Shown here piece after piece: positions 9,382 through 18,425 of a DNA stretch of 64,000 bases; within the stretch, counting starts at the first letter, position 1; every line of letters begins with the position of its first letter. The DNA is from Anaerolineae bacterium (GTDB lineage Bacteria; Chloroflexota; Anaerolineae; Aggregatilineales; Phototrophicaceae). The DNA lies in NCBI GenBank assembly GCA_022842885.1, contig JALHOR010000013.1:1-64000 (forward strand), in the 5' to 3' direction. The position numbers and the translations under genes were made by a program. The notes beneath the pieces were generated by a model. It searched no databases and was not told the DNA's origin. It was given only the letters and a program-made list of their open reading frames with translations.

Positions 9382-10635
9382 TCACATCATCAATATTTTC
9401 TGAATAGCCTCAACAGCGCGGGTGACGCCATCTTCCGATTGAATGATTTTGCCAACCGCTGCGGCTTTCTGGCGCATGTTGTTATCGTTTGCCAATACAG
9501 AAAGAACATCAGCCAAGGTTTTTGTGGTTAATTTGTGGCGCGGAATCGGGCGTGTCCCAACCCCAATTTCGGCAGCACGGCGCCCCCAAAAAGGTTGGTC
9601 AGCGATATGCGGCACAATGGTCATCGGCACACCTGCCCGCAATGCTGCCGCTGTTGTGCCAGCGCCACCATGATGCACCACCCCCGCCATTCGGGGGAAT
9701 AACCAGCTATGCGGCGCAGACTCCAGTAAATAGACGTTATCCGGCAAATCGGTTGCTTTTAGACCTGACCAGCCACTGCTAATCACGCCGCGCTGCCCGC
9801 TTTGGCGCAAAGCATCCAGTATCAACTGTAATGTTGCTTCAGGATTGCGATTTGACATGCTACCGAAACCAAGATACATCGGGGGCTTGCCCGCACTCAA
9901 AAAATCGGATAATGCTGGTGGCGGTGTCCAATCGGGTTCATCCAGAAACCAATAACCACTTATCGCCACATGCTCACCCCAATCTGCTGGGCGGGGAATC
10001 ACCTGCTCACTAAAGCCATACACTATGGACAAGTGGTTTAACATATGGCGAAATTGGGCAGCATTATGCCGGGGCAAATGCCATTGTTCCCGTGATGGGT
10101 TCACTACCGGGCTGAATAAGTACCATAAAAGCGACTGATAAAGAAAACTCGCGCCCAGATTCACGATACTGTTGCCATTGATAAACGGATTCGTGAGTGC
10201 TGCGCCAGAACGAGTTTTGGAGGACGGTTGCAGTAATGCCGCGATGTGGCGTTTTTTCTGGTGGGTAGCAATGCTATCTATAATCGCCAAGGTGGTGAAG
10301 CCGCTGATGATGACATCCGCCGATTCGCAAATGCGATATAAATCATGTGCGGCTTCTGTGCCATGCTCTTTGAACAATGTCCGCATGGTTTGTAATTCTT
10401 GCAGTGGATTACTGCTGCTGTTGTTCGTCCACTTTTTGCCGCCTTCGCTGTTCATCAACGCCTGAATATCTACCGAAATACCAGCAAACTCTAACCCATG
10501 AGATCGAATCCAGCCTTCAAAATTGGTTCCGGCTGCCACCTGCACCTGATAGCCTGCTCTTTGCAGCCTCTTTGCCAGCGCAATGGTGGGTTGCACATCC
10601 CCGCGTGTGCCAAACGCAATCAAGCAAATATGCAT
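9382..10635 (-). CDS. GT1 family glycosyltransferase (UGT/sterol-glucosyltransferase-like)
   Basis: About 417 residues. The N-terminal MHICLIAFGTRGDVQP matches sterol/macrolide glucosyltransferases of family GT1, and the C-terminal donor-site signature is present (VVHHGGAGTTAAALRAGVP, then PHIADQPFWGRR). The frame is open upstream to a GTG at 10671, but the ATG at 10635 has a very strong purine-rich SD (AGAGGGGGGAG) just upstream and begins right at the fold, so I prefer it. It transfers a sugar from a nucleotide donor to a lipid or small-molecule acceptor, probably in the cytoplasm. No biosynthetic cluster surrounds it. Confidence 0.9.
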   Translation of the reverse strand: MHICLIAFGTRGDVQPTIALAKRLQRAGYQVQVAAGTNFEGWIRSHGLEFAGISVDIQALMNSEGGKKWTNNSSSNPLQELQTMRTLFKEHGTEAAHDLYRICESADVIISGFTTLAIIDSIATHQKKRHIAALLQPSSKTRSGAALTNPFINGNSIVNLGASFLYQSLLWYLFSPVVNPSREQWHLPRHNAAQFRHMLNHLSIVYGFSEQVIPRPADWGEHVAISGYWFLDEPDWTPPPALSDFLSAGKPPMYLGFGSMSNRNPEATLQLILDALRQSGQRGVISSGWSGLKATDLPDNVYLLESAPHSWLFPRMAGVVHHGGAGTTAAALRAGVPMTIVPHIADQPFWGRRAAEIGVGTRPIPRHKLTTKTLADVLSVLANDNNMRQKAAAVGKIIQSEDGVTRAVEAIQKILMM

Positions 10636-10787
10636 CTCTCCCCCCTCTGATTTAATTGTGGTATTTTTCACAATAAAGTCTAATTTATCATGATTTAAGA
10701 ATATAAGTCAACAGGGGCAATAATGGCATTTGCTGGAAAATTTTATACAATGGGTTCATGTTAAACCCACACTCAGGATAAATATTT

Positions 10788-10985
10788 ATGAAAGAAATTC
10801 GGATTGTGACCTTCATTAATGACCGCGAAGGACGCGAACAAGGCGAAGAAGAACTCACGCGCATGGTCAACAGTGGTTTTCTGATTAAAGCGGCGGGTGG
10901 CGGTACGGGTGCTGATATGGTTTGGGGCTTCGTTATCCTAGAACGCGAAGTCGAAAGTTTGGAAGACAAAGGTGATGGCGCATGA
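10788..10985 (+). CDS. Small conserved-looking protein of unknown function
   Basis: Sixty-five residues, charged and soluble, with a Gly-rich turn (AAGGGTGADMVWGF). An AGGA lies before the ATG and its stop overlaps the SDR start (ATGA), so it is very probably a real gene co-translated with the SDR. I do not recognise the family. Confidence 0.65.
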   Translation: MKEIRIVTFINDREGREQGEEELTRMVNSGFLIKAAGGGTGADMVWGFVILEREVESLEDKGDGA

Positions 10986-11752
10986 GCAGTGCATTTGAGG
11001 TGCGCGGCAAAGTGGCGATTGTGACCGGCGCATCCCGTGGGATTGGGCAAAGCATCGCCGAAACGCTGGCATCTGCCGGGGCAAAAGTGGTGCTGGCAAG
11101 CCGCAAACAAGAGGAACTGGATAAAGTTGCTGCCGAAATTAAAGCCAACGGGGGCAATGTATTGGCAATCGCGGCGCACACCGGCAAAAAAGAAACGCTG
11201 CAACAACTCGTCGAAAAAACGGTTGAAGCCTATGGCACAGTGGATATTCTGGTCAACAATGCTGCCACCAATCCTCATTTTGGTCCCGCATTGGAAGCAG
11301 AAGACAGCCTGTGGCAAAAAACCATCGAAGTCAATTTGATGGGCAATGTATGGTTGTGCCAAGCGGTTGTACCCGTCATGCGCGAACACGGCGGTGGCAA
11401 AATTATCAATATTGCCTCTGTCAACGGCTTGAATCCGGGACATTTCCAAGGCATTTACAGCATGACCAAAGCGGGCGTTATCAGCCTGACGAAAACGCTA
11501 GCAATGGAATTGGGGTCGGATAATATTCAAGTCAATGCCATCGCGCCGGGGCTGGTCCAGACCAAATTTGCCCAAGTGTTGTGGGAAAATGATGCCATGA
11601 TGGAAATGGTCAAAGCTCGCACTCCAGTTGGGCGCATTGGTCAGCCAGAAGAAATCGCTGGCTTGGTCTTATGGTTAGCCTCCCCTGCCTCTAGTTTTAC
11701 GACGGGTGCAGTTTTTGTGGTGGATGGCGGCATGACAGTAGGCGCGATGTAA
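10982..11752 (+). CDS. Short-chain dehydrogenase/reductase
   Basis: A 256-residue classical SDR: TGASRGIG cofactor motif at about 16-23, NNAA in the central strand, catalytic Ser in IASVNG, YSMTK as the YxxxK pair, and a C-terminal VVDGGM typical of FabG-like enzymes. It reduces or oxidises a carbonyl or alcohol using NAD(P)H. Overlaps the small upstream gene by 4 bp. FabG-like, but no fatty acid genes adjoin, so the substrate is open. Confidence 0.92.
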   Translation: MSSAFEVRGKVAIVTGASRGIGQSIAETLASAGAKVVLASRKQEELDKVAAEIKANGGNVLAIAAHTGKKETLQQLVEKTVEAYGTVDILVNNAATNPHFGPALEAEDSLWQKTIEVNLMGNVWLCQAVVPVMREHGGGKIINIASVNGLNPGHFQGIYSMTKAGVISLTKTLAMELGSDNIQVNAIAPGLVQTKFAQVLWENDAMMEMVKARTPVGRIGQPEEIAGLVLWLASPASSFTTGAVFVVDGGMTVGAM

Positions 11753-11798
11753 AGCAATTCGCAACCATCAACCTGTGATATGGAGATGGGAAAATTTC

Positions 11799-13025
11799 AT
11801 GCGATATACAAAAAACACAGCCTCATTTTGGCATTGTGTCTTGGCGGTATTGTGTCTGTTCTTGGCATTCAATTCTCCTATTAGGGCTAGGGCGCAAGAC
11901 TCCCCCGCTGATGATCGCTTACGCCAAATTTACATCCAAATTTTGACGATAGATGATTTACAGGCACGCGCTGTTCTGACTCCAACTGAGGCAGAGACAC
12001 AGCGTGACTATTATCTAGCGCAAACCGAAGCGATTGCTGGAACGCGGCTCACGTATGCTGATTTAACTGCCCGTTTTGCCAATGATTCGGCGGCACCGCC
12101 TGCCGGCGGCTTTTTTAACTTCGTCAATATCATTTGGTTTATTGCCAGCGCCCTGATTGTGGTGGCGTTGTTCCGGCTAACACATCTTTATTTGCTCCCC
12201 ATCCTGCGCCGGATTCCGCTGCGCGTCTACGAAAAATTGCTTTATCTAGCGTGTATCGCTTCTATGCTGGCAGGATTAGCGTTTGAACCGCGCATTGGGC
12301 AGTTTATCGCGCTGCCGGGCTGTTTGGGTTTAATCGGCGCACGCGCATTTTCGATTTATTTGAATTTGCGGCATCTTGCCAAAGATATTCCCGCAGAAAA
12401 AGCGCATGTCATTCTGGAAGCGATTGCCCAAATGAATGCGCTTATTTTGTTCGTCGTCTGGACAATCAATGCGCTGGCATATCAAAGTAGCATTTTGGGC
12501 TTCATTGCCGTGATGGCGCTGCAAGCCGCGTTGGGTTTTTCGGCGATTGTGATGCCGTTGTGTTATTTCATTGGCTTTCACAACAAAGAAGCTATTCCGC
12601 GCACAATGGCAGCATCACTGCTGTTGGTGCTAATTTATGCCGGGGTGTATATCGCTGGTTTGCGCGGCACGTATTTTGATGTGTTTGCGCCCGGGGTGTA
12701 TGTGATGGGAACACTGGCATATTTTGTGGGTGTGTTGATTGTATCATCACGGTTTTATGCGGATACGCGCCGCCGTTGGTTGCAGATGCAGGCATTGGCA
12801 ATTATCAGCGGTGTGGTGGCATTGTTTATCGGCTCAGTATGGCAGATAGAAGCGATACAGGGCATCGGCGGCACATTCTTTTTCCTCTATCTGATTGAAC
12901 GCTATCTCGAAATTCCCGGCTTAGGCAAACGCTGGGCATGGGCGCTGTTAGGGCTAGGTATCTTGCTCTACATGGCATCGTTAGTGATTACCCAGTATCC
13001 GCAATTTTTTATTTTTGGTGGATAA
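11799..13025 (+). CDS. Polytopic membrane protein with signal peptide
   Basis: About 408 residues from the ATG at 11799, preceded by GGGA; an in-frame GTG at 11775 is an alternative. An N-terminal signal peptide (VLAVLCLFLAF...ARA-QDS) is followed by a soluble segment of about 80 residues with helical, charged sequence, then about nine or ten hydrophobic helices to the C-terminus. The family is not recognised. It follows the SDR on the same strand after 46 bp. Confidence 0.75.
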   Translation: MRYTKNTASFWHCVLAVLCLFLAFNSPIRARAQDSPADDRLRQIYIQILTIDDLQARAVLTPTEAETQRDYYLAQTEAIAGTRLTYADLTARFANDSAAPPAGGFFNFVNIIWFIASALIVVALFRLTHLYLLPILRRIPLRVYEKLLYLACIASMLAGLAFEPRIGQFIALPGCLGLIGARAFSIYLNLRHLAKDIPAEKAHVILEAIAQMNALILFVVWTINALAYQSSILGFIAVMALQAALGFSAIVMPLCYFIGFHNKEAIPRTMAASLLLVLIYAGVYIAGLRGTYFDVFAPGVYVMGTLAYFVGVLIVSSRFYADTRRRWLQMQALAIISGVVALFIGSVWQIEAIQGIGGTFFFLYLIERYLEIPGLGKRWAWALLGLGILLYMASLVITQYPQFFIFGG

Positions 13026-13158
13026 AAAATCTGCCATAATAGCTGCTATCAAACAGGTATTGCCATGAAAAATTGGCTATCAAATACGATTGAACTACAA
13101 AAAACACAAAAGCATAAAAGCGACAATTTGACCGATAATCAAGCCGTCGCTTGTTTTG

Positions 13159-13182
13159 ACTCAGCACTTAGTCCTCAGCACT
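13159..13182. repeat. Dispersed CAGCACT/AGTGCTGAG repeat, copy 1
   Basis: ACTCAGCACTTAGTCCTCAGCACT, printed here in two blocks: ACTCAGCACTTAG and TCCTCAGCACT. The same word recurs at 17002, 56572, 62567, 62845 and 63762. It lies just before the SD of an aldo/keto reductase gene. Confidence 0.6.
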
Positions 13183-13203
13183 ATTGCAAAAGGAGAAACA
13201 CGC

Positions 13204-14214
13204 ATGAAATATAATCGTCTGGGCAACACTGGATTACTGACCACTGACCTTACGCTTGGCACGATGATTTTTGGTGAACAGAATGAACGCAGCACGCCCG
13301 AAGCCGAAGCATTGCAAATCATTGACCGCTATTTGGATGCAGGTGGCAATCATTTGGATACTGCTAATGTGTATGTCGGTGGACGCAGTGAAGAAATTGT
13401 TGGCAAAGCACTCAAAAATCGGCGGCATAATGTGATTTTGGCGACCAAAGTTCGCTTCCCGATGAGCAGTGACCGCAACGAACAGGGTTTATCGCGCCAC
13501 CATATTATTCAGCAGGTGGAAGCCAGTTTGCGCCGTTTGCAAACCGATTATATTGATTTGTACTACATGCACGGACCCGACCCGCTGACCCCCATTGCAG
13601 AATCGCTGCGGGTATTTGATGAGTTGGTGACATCTGGCAAAGTGCGCTATATCGGTGTTTCCAATTTTAAAGCGTGGCAATTGATGAAAGCCTTAGCAGT
13701 CAGTGATGCTCATGGATATGCCCGGTTTGTCGCCGCCCAATATCAATATAGTTTGGTCAAACGCGATATTGAATATGAATTTGAGGACTTATTGCGGGCA
13801 GAGGGTGTGGGCTTGACCCCTTGGGGCGCGTTGGGTGGTGGCTTTTTATCCGGCAAATACAAACGCGGCGAAAAACCAACTTTGGGACGCATCGCTACCA
13901 CAGGCGACGAAACTGAAGAAGCATGGGAACGACGCAGCAATGAACGCAATTGGGCAATTATTGATGCTGTTGGCACCATTGCCGAAGCGCGGGGCGTAAC
14001 ATATTCGCAAGTGGCATTGGCGTGGGTGCGGGCGCAGCCGATGACCAGCAGTGTGATTATCGGCGTGCGAACCCTTGACCAGTTGAGTGATAATTTAGCA
14101 GCAGCCACTTTAGATTTAACATCTGATGAACTGGCAACACTTCATCAAGCCAGCACCCTACCCGAACTCTATCCGTATCGCATGATTGATGTGTATACCC
14201 GACGGCAGGTGTAA
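13204..14214 (+). CDS. Aldo/keto reductase
   Basis: A 336-residue AKR (TIM barrel, NADPH-dependent carbonyl reduction). Catalytic tetrad visible: D and Y in HLDTANVYVGG, K in LATKV, H in YYMHGPD. The cofactor-binding region (GVRTLDQLSDNLAA) is near the C-terminus. ATG at 13204 chosen because AAAGGAG lies nine bases upstream; the longer frame from 13156 would read through the dispersed repeat. The gene stands alone. Confidence 0.93.
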   Translation: MKYNRLGNTGLLTTDLTLGTMIFGEQNERSTPEAEALQIIDRYLDAGGNHLDTANVYVGGRSEEIVGKALKNRRHNVILATKVRFPMSSDRNEQGLSRHHIIQQVEASLRRLQTDYIDLYYMHGPDPLTPIAESLRVFDELVTSGKVRYIGVSNFKAWQLMKALAVSDAHGYARFVAAQYQYSLVKRDIEYEFEDLLRAEGVGLTPWGALGGGFLSGKYKRGEKPTLGRIATTGDETEEAWERRSNERNWAIIDAVGTIAEARGVTYSQVALAWVRAQPMTSSVIIGVRTLDQLSDNLAAATLDLTSDELATLHQASTLPELYPYRMIDVYTRRQV

Positions 14215-14246
14215 TCTTAGCTAGAACTTATTTCAAAAATCATGTT

Positions 14247-14270
14247 GGTAGGACACGGCATGGCATGTCC
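14247..14270. repeat. Dispersed GTAG palindrome, degenerate copy
   Basis: GGTAGGACACGGCATGGCATGTCC is an imperfect palindrome. Left flank ATTTCAAAAATC is shared with the copy at 39284 and resembles that at 16851. Confidence 0.6.
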
Positions 14271-14297
14271 AAATCGAATTTTGAGATGACTGCTAAT

Positions 14298-14684
14298 TTA
14301 ATCTAATAACGTTCTGACGTACTTTAACGCATCACCCATGCTGTAAAATACAGGATATTTCATATTGCACCGGCGTTGAATCTCGTTCACAAAAGCAATG
14401 CTGCGGGCATTCCCCACTACTGAAATCGGAACAATGCGCGGGTCAGTTGCCCCACCTTTGTTCCGAAAGGTCACAACGGCTTGATGAATCGCCTTTTCAA
14501 AATCATCGTCTGACATAACGAGTTGGCTAATATCACCAACGCGGTAAAGATGGGGTACCCTTGTGGTTTCCAAATATTCCATTGTGGCATGGAAGACGGC
14601 TTTGCCTTCTTCGGTGGTGACAATCCCGCTGGTACGGACGATCATGATTGGCTCAAATGGTTGAAAATGAAACATAACTGGCAT
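14298..14684 (-). CDS. Small SpoIIAA/STAS-like hypothetical protein
   Basis: About 128 residues from the ATG at 14684, with GGAG ten bases upstream; an upstream in-frame ATG at 14735 would add 17 residues without family sense. The pattern (RTSGIVTTEEGKAVFHATMEYLE, then VVGNARSIAFVNEI) resembles SpoIIAA-like/STAS folds found in signalling proteins, but I cannot assign it with certainty. Stand-alone. Confidence 0.55.
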   Translation of the reverse strand: MPVMFHFQPFEPIMIVRTSGIVTTEEGKAVFHATMEYLETTRVPHLYRVGDISQLVMSDDDFEKAIHQAVVTFRNKGGATDPRIVPISVVGNARSIAFVNEIQRRCNMKYPVFYSMGDALKYVRTLLD

Positions 14685-14904
14685 AACAAAAAGACTCCAA
14701 GTGTGAGGGTGTGTAAAACAGCAGCTTGCATTCATAATGCAACCTGCTGTATCTCACAAGATACCATAATAAGGGGCTGTAAGTTCTTGAAAACTATTGG
14801 AAGATGGTCGAATAATTGCTGAAAACAGGAGATTAATCAGTACACAAATAGATAAGGAATACGGGGATTGCCCCGCATTCGTGACTTAGAAAAGGGATTC
14901 TCAG

Positions 14905-15189
14905 CTAGGCTTTGTCTTCAGTGGGTGTGGCGGTTGCCATATTGGCAGTTGGTTTGGATGCATCCGTTGTTTCGGCAGTGGTGTCGGTTTCATCTTCCCA
15001 ACTGATAATCCAGATACATAATCCGGCAACCAACACGGTTGCGATCACCAAGGCAATCCATTGCGAAGGCTGTAAACCCACATCTTGCGCTTCGATGACC
15101 AACATCGTGACCATACCGACCGATAGCACAATCCAAGCTGCCAAGCGCGGGTGGTGTATCGCCCATTTGACTAAGGGGAAATTCTGCAT
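14905..15189 (-). CDS. Small two-helix membrane protein
   Basis: About 94 residues from the ATG at 15189 (MQNFPLVKW), which has AGGAG and AGGG just upstream. Two transmembrane helices (about 15-35 and 43-62) are followed by an acidic Thr/Ala-rich tail. Longer in-frame ATGs exist to 15243. No family recognised. Confidence 0.6.
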   Translation of the reverse strand: MQNFPLVKWAIHHPRLAAWIVLSVGMVTMLVIEAQDVGLQPSQWIALVIATVLVAGLCIWIISWEDETDTTAETTDASKPTANMATATPTEDKA

Positions 15190-15267
15190 GTGTACCCTAC
15201 TCCTCATGACCATAACGGCGCGAGTATAACAAAAAGCCAACACAATGTCACGCCTGATGCTAGGTTG

Positions 15268-15681
15268 TTATTCATCTTTTAACTGCTCAATTCGGGAATG
15301 CTGCCCTAACCAAGCGGCGATGCTATCGGTGGTTTGTTCGCCTTTGGCAACCGATAACACAAATTCGTATTCGGTGCGTTCATCCCAATTGGGTTGGATG
15401 CCGTTGAGTTCCAAAAAGCGCGTCACTGCCCGAATCGCCGTGCGTTTGTTGCCATCAGCAAACAGATGATGATATGCCAACGAGTGCATCAGCGCCGCAG
15501 CTTTATCTAGCACCGACGGGAATTGCGGCTCGCCGAATAAACTCAAGCGTGGGCGACGCACGGCATATTGCAACATATTCCGGTCTCGCACGAAAGGCAA
15601 CTCCCCTATCATTTGGGCGTTGATGTCGTATAAATCATTGGCAGTCAAATAAATAATCGGTTTATCGTCCTGCGAGTTCAT
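15268..15681 (-). CDS. Doc-type Fic protein 2 (death-on-curing family)
   Basis: A 137-residue protein with the Doc/Fic signature HxFxDGNKR (HHLFADGNKRTA) and the flanking helices of the Doc family. P1 Doc phosphorylates EF-Tu and is neutralised by Phd; related Fic proteins AMPylate targets. Its first 20 bases overlap the end of the upstream Doc gene, so both are co-expressed. No Phd-like or other antitoxin gene of ordinary size adjoins. The catalytic motif looks intact. Confidence 0.85.
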   Translation of the reverse strand: MNSQDDKPIIYLTANDLYDINAQMIGELPFVRDRNMLQYAVRRPRLSLFGEPQFPSVLDKAAALMHSLAYHHLFADGNKRTAIRAVTRFLELNGIQPNWDERTEYEFVLSVAKGEQTTDSIAAWLGQHSRIEQLKDE

Positions 15682-16144
15682 TCAGCAACCACCTATGGTC
15701 AAGTAAGAGTCGGTCAATATGTTGGGTATCGAGGTTTACATCGGGTTCTAGGGAAACTTCGCCATCTTCCAAAATCAGCCAATTTGCCAATGCCAGCATG
15801 TCTTGATGACCTTCTGCCACTGCCACAATCATGTCTAATGCCTCAGTGGGAGTCCAGCGCACTTGCTGCCCATTTACTTCTAGCATGAGCAGCATCGCAA
15901 CGGTGGCAGTCCGTTTGTTGCCATCTTTAAATGGATGATTACGGGCGATAGAATGCATGAGTGCCGCGGCTTTTTCGCGCAGCGTTGGGTAAGCATCGGC
16001 ACCAAAGGCGCTTGCTTGCGGGCGGGCTTCTGCTGCCAACAGCAAATCAATATCGCGGACTTTTTGTTTGCCTGCCATGATATGTTCATCATCCAAAACT
16101 TTGCCGTTGATAAAAATCAGTTCGCTGTAGGTCAAATACCGCAT
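15662..16144 (-). CDS. Doc-type Fic protein 1 (death-on-curing family)
   Basis: A 160-residue paralogue of the gene that follows it, with signature NHPFKDGNKRTA (His nucleophile region and anion-binding loop intact). The N-terminus MRYLTYSELIFINGKVL is typical of Doc proteins. A C-terminal extension of about 35 residues (from LEDGEVSLE) is absent from most short Doc proteins; it contains a helix (DRLLLDHRWLLNEL) that might act as a built-in inhibitor, which is speculative. Divergent from the gene at 16285. Confidence 0.86.
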   Translation of the reverse strand: MRYLTYSELIFINGKVLDDEHIMAGKQKVRDIDLLLAAEARPQASAFGADAYPTLREKAAALMHSIARNHPFKDGNKRTATVAMLLMLEVNGQQVRWTPTEALDMIVAVAEGHQDMLALANWLILEDGEVSLEPDVNLDTQHIDRLLLDHRWLLNELAGR

Positions 16145-16284
16145 TATCGCACCATCCGTTGATTGATAGATTTACTATACACCTGTTGCGATATATTGAG
16201 AAATCTTGGCACGAAATTGACTGGACTCTGGGCAAGATTGGTCTATGATTCGCTGGGTTTGGAACGCAAGAGGAAAAATCACGC

Positions 16285-16785
16285 ATGAAAATAAAGCCGT
16301 TATATGTTGGCTTGGTCGTTTTGGCAGTTGCCAGCATCATCATTATCACTGCCACGCTGGTGCCGGCGCAGCTTAATCCGGCTTATGCCGTTGCCGAAAC
16401 TTTTGTGAAAGCGGCTGGCAATGGGGATGATGTGACAGCAATGGCACAATTGAGCGCCGAATTACAAGAATATGTCACAACCGTTTGTCCACAGGGCAGC
16501 GTGTCCGCATGTATAGACGCCTATACCCCGCCGGATTGGGGCAATTTTTTGAACGCAGTTTTCCGACGCTCACAGCCAGATGGCGCAGCCGCATGGGATA
16601 TTCAATATTTAGCAACCTATGCCGAAAATCAGGGCTTCAGCGGCGTGTGTATTTACGTGCGAACTGAAAAAGTGAGCGATGCTGTTTGGCAAGTGGTGCG
16701 TTGGTCAGGCTGGATTAGCTGCGATGAACCCAACGCGGGCTTAAGCACTTTGATGGCAGCGGATGCTCCGAATGCTGCGCCGTGA
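16285..16785 (+). CDS. Membrane-anchored extracytoplasmic hypothetical protein
   Basis: A 166-residue protein: N-terminal uncleaved signal or anchor helix (YVGLVVLAVASIIIITATLV), then a domain with helical AVAETFVKAAGNGDD start resembling lumazine-binding/DUF4878-type accessory folds. Four Cys residues lie in the exported part. AGAGGA lies upstream of the ATG. Function unknown. Confidence 0.65.
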   Translation: MKIKPLYVGLVVLAVASIIIITATLVPAQLNPAYAVAETFVKAAGNGDDVTAMAQLSAELQEYVTTVCPQGSVSACIDAYTPPDWGNFLNAVFRRSQPDGAAAWDIQYLATYAENQGFSGVCIYVRTEKVSDAVWQVVRWSGWISCDEPNAGLSTLMAADAPNAAP

Positions 16786-16850
16786 TTTTGGCTGTTAGCG
16801 ATTAGCTTGTGGCTTTTAGCTTGAAGTCATTTCAAAATTTGATTTTTCCG

Positions 16851-16878
16851 GTAGGGACACGGCATGCCGTGTCCCTAC
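16851..16878. repeat. Dispersed GTAG palindrome, perfect 28 bp
   Basis: GTAGGGACACGGCA at 16851-16864 is followed by its exact reverse complement. Flanks (CATTTCAAAATTTG left, CAGATTTTTGAAGTAA right) are also roughly inverted, so the whole element spans about 16820-16900. Confidence 0.75.
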
Positions 16879-16989
16879 AAACCAGATTTTTGAAGTAAGT
16901 TCTTAACAGTGTTTTACAACCGAGGATTTTTATCCGTTAGTTTAGTCCAAATTTGTTGTGGCTAGTGACACTGGCATGGATTTTATACT

Positions 16990-17487
16990 GTGAATGTTCG
17001 CCTCAGCACTCAGCACTTAGCACTCAGCACTTTTTATATATGGCGCAAGGCACAACGGTATCCTTTCTGTTGGGTGAGTTTCATATTCCTCATTGCCGCT
17101 TGTACGCCGCTTATTCCGGCAACAACGCCGCCACAGTTGCAACATACCCCCGGTGCCTATGTTGTTATTGATGAGCGCACATTGGATGCTGGTATTTTTC
17201 AGGTCACGTATCCGGCGGGATGGCATGTTGTCAAAAACAGCATTGCTGCTGCCCCTTTATCATTTGTGCTGGTATCGCCCGATGACAAGATGACGATTCA
17301 AATGTGGGTTACAGATGCCCGCTGCGCTTCCCCCACGCCAGAGCCGGATAAAGTGCTGCATTTTGCGGTTTTGGAGATGCAATATCAACAGCATGTTTGT
17401 TTTATCGGCACAGCACCCCAAGACCAAGAGCAGGCATTTAGGGTGATATGGGAACAAGTTATCGCTTCTTGGGAAGAAACATCGTAG
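16990..17487 (+). CDS. Small lipoprotein
   Basis: Up to 165 residues with a clear lipobox (FLIAAC, Cys at about 38), so the mature part would be tethered to the membrane. The start is uncertain: the frame opens at GTG 16990, but the first 18 residues (RLSTQHLALST) are encoded by the dispersed CAGCACT repeat at 17002-17031 and there is no SD. A repeat seems to have landed at or over the original start, leaving the hydrophobic signal (about 24-38) intact. The mature domain has a WHVVKNSIAAAP motif typical of the lipoproteins in this window (compare 52343). Function unknown. Confidence 0.6.
   Translation: MNVRLSTQHLALSTFYIWRKAQRYPFCWVSFIFLIAACTPLIPATTPPQLQHTPGAYVVIDERTLDAGIFQVTYPAGWHVVKNSIAAAPLSFVLVSPDDKMTIQMWVTDARCASPTPEPDKVLHFAVLEMQYQQHVCFIGTAPQDQEQAFRVIWEQVIASWEETS
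17002..17031. repeat. Dispersed CAGCACT repeat, copy 2
   Basis: Four copies of the 7-mer CAGCACT or its variant TAGCACT in 30 bases (CTCAGCACTCAGCACTTAG, then CACTCAGCAC). Overlaps the 5' end of the lipoprotein frame. Confidence 0.65.
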
Positions 17488-17672
17488 CATGTGGATAGCT
17501 GAGTTTTGAAGATGTATGTACTATTCTATTTTTTCTTGTATTCACGATACTTTCCAGATATGGGAAATCCTCAAAAACTCATTCAGATTAAAGATGTTTG
17601 GTTCAACAACTTTGACACCAATGAAGGTTAAACACACCGATAGATAAACTATTTTATGTGCAGATGCAGTTT

Positions 17673-17701
17673 TTGGCGCAATTACTTTGAAACCCTACAA
17701 T
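17673..17701 (+). promoter_or_regulatory. Candidate promoter of AT-rich orphan gene
   Basis: TTGGCG (17673-17678), 17-base spacer, TACAAT (17696-17701), then 34 bases to the ATG at 17736. AGAAAGA serves as a weak SD. The 248 bp before the gene are AT-rich and hold nothing else I can support. Confidence 0.45.
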
Positions 17702-17735
17702 TAAGTTGTGTCTTTGAGTTAGAAAGAAAATCACT

Positions 17736-18323
17736 ATGAAAATCCAGAATTATCCTTCGTCTGATAGTATATCAGTTGAACCTTTCGAGAATCTTGTTAA
17801 CGTTTATTATCAAACGCAGGGTTACATCACATCATCAAATAAGTGGTTCTGGGTTTGGGAAGATGGGAAAAAACAACGTGGTTACCAAGACATTGATGTA
17901 CTCGCTATCAATGAAAAAGAAACAATCATTGTTAGTGTTACTGGAAATTTAGACGATAAAATCAGGTTTGGCAACAACAAGTCAATGCGTGAGGATCAGC
18001 GTAATAGCTTAGAAAATTATTTTAAGCGTGTCGAAGAATATCTAACTCAAGTTGAGCAATATAAATGGTTAATCGCACCCAATCGAAATATATGCAGAGT
18101 TATTGCTTATGTTTGGGGAGAACAAAGTGAACCACTTGTAACTCGTTTACGAGAGGACGATGGATTTAAGGCTCTGAATATCGACTTAATCTCTGCAAAC
18201 ACAATTATTGAAAAACTTTATGAATTTGTTGAGAGTAGCCAACAGAAGGGCTTGAAGACCAATAACTCACTTATCAAGTTAGTTCAAATATTTCGAAATA
18301 TCGGCTATAAATCGAAAACTTAG
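17736..18323 (+). CDS. AT-rich orphan, PD-(D/E)XK-nuclease-like fold
   Basis: A 195-residue protein with markedly more A/T-ending codons and more Asn, Lys and Ile than its neighbours. GYQDIDVLAINEKETIIVSVTG has the shape of a PD-(D/E)XK restriction-endonuclease core (acidic residue, turn, second strand), but where an active enzyme has E-x-K it shows S-V-T, so catalytic residues seem absent. The rest is helical and charged. It has its own promoter-like sequence and sits in an AT-rich island beside a gene remnant, which suggests acquisition by transfer. Function unknown; possibly a defence or DNA-repair relative. Confidence 0.6.
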   Translation: MKIQNYPSSDSISVEPFENLVNVYYQTQGYITSSNKWFWVWEDGKKQRGYQDIDVLAINEKETIIVSVTGNLDDKIRFGNNKSMREDQRNSLENYFKRVEEYLTQVEQYKWLIAPNRNICRVIAYVWGEQSEPLVTRLREDDGFKALNIDLISANTIIEKLYEFVESSQQKGLKTNNSLIKLVQIFRNIGYKSKT

Positions 18324-18425
18324 AGTAAATTCTGTGCCATAAGAAAGAGGTTTGAGTGCAAAACAAATACTTTGAACTCAAAATGTCTATTAATTAGATA
18401 TATTATCACAAACAATTTTTATTGA

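Noticed and set aside
10688-11449. Long minus-strand ORF over the SDR gene
   Set aside because: It is antisense to a clear SDR with all motifs; composition is a shadow of the other strand and has no family features.
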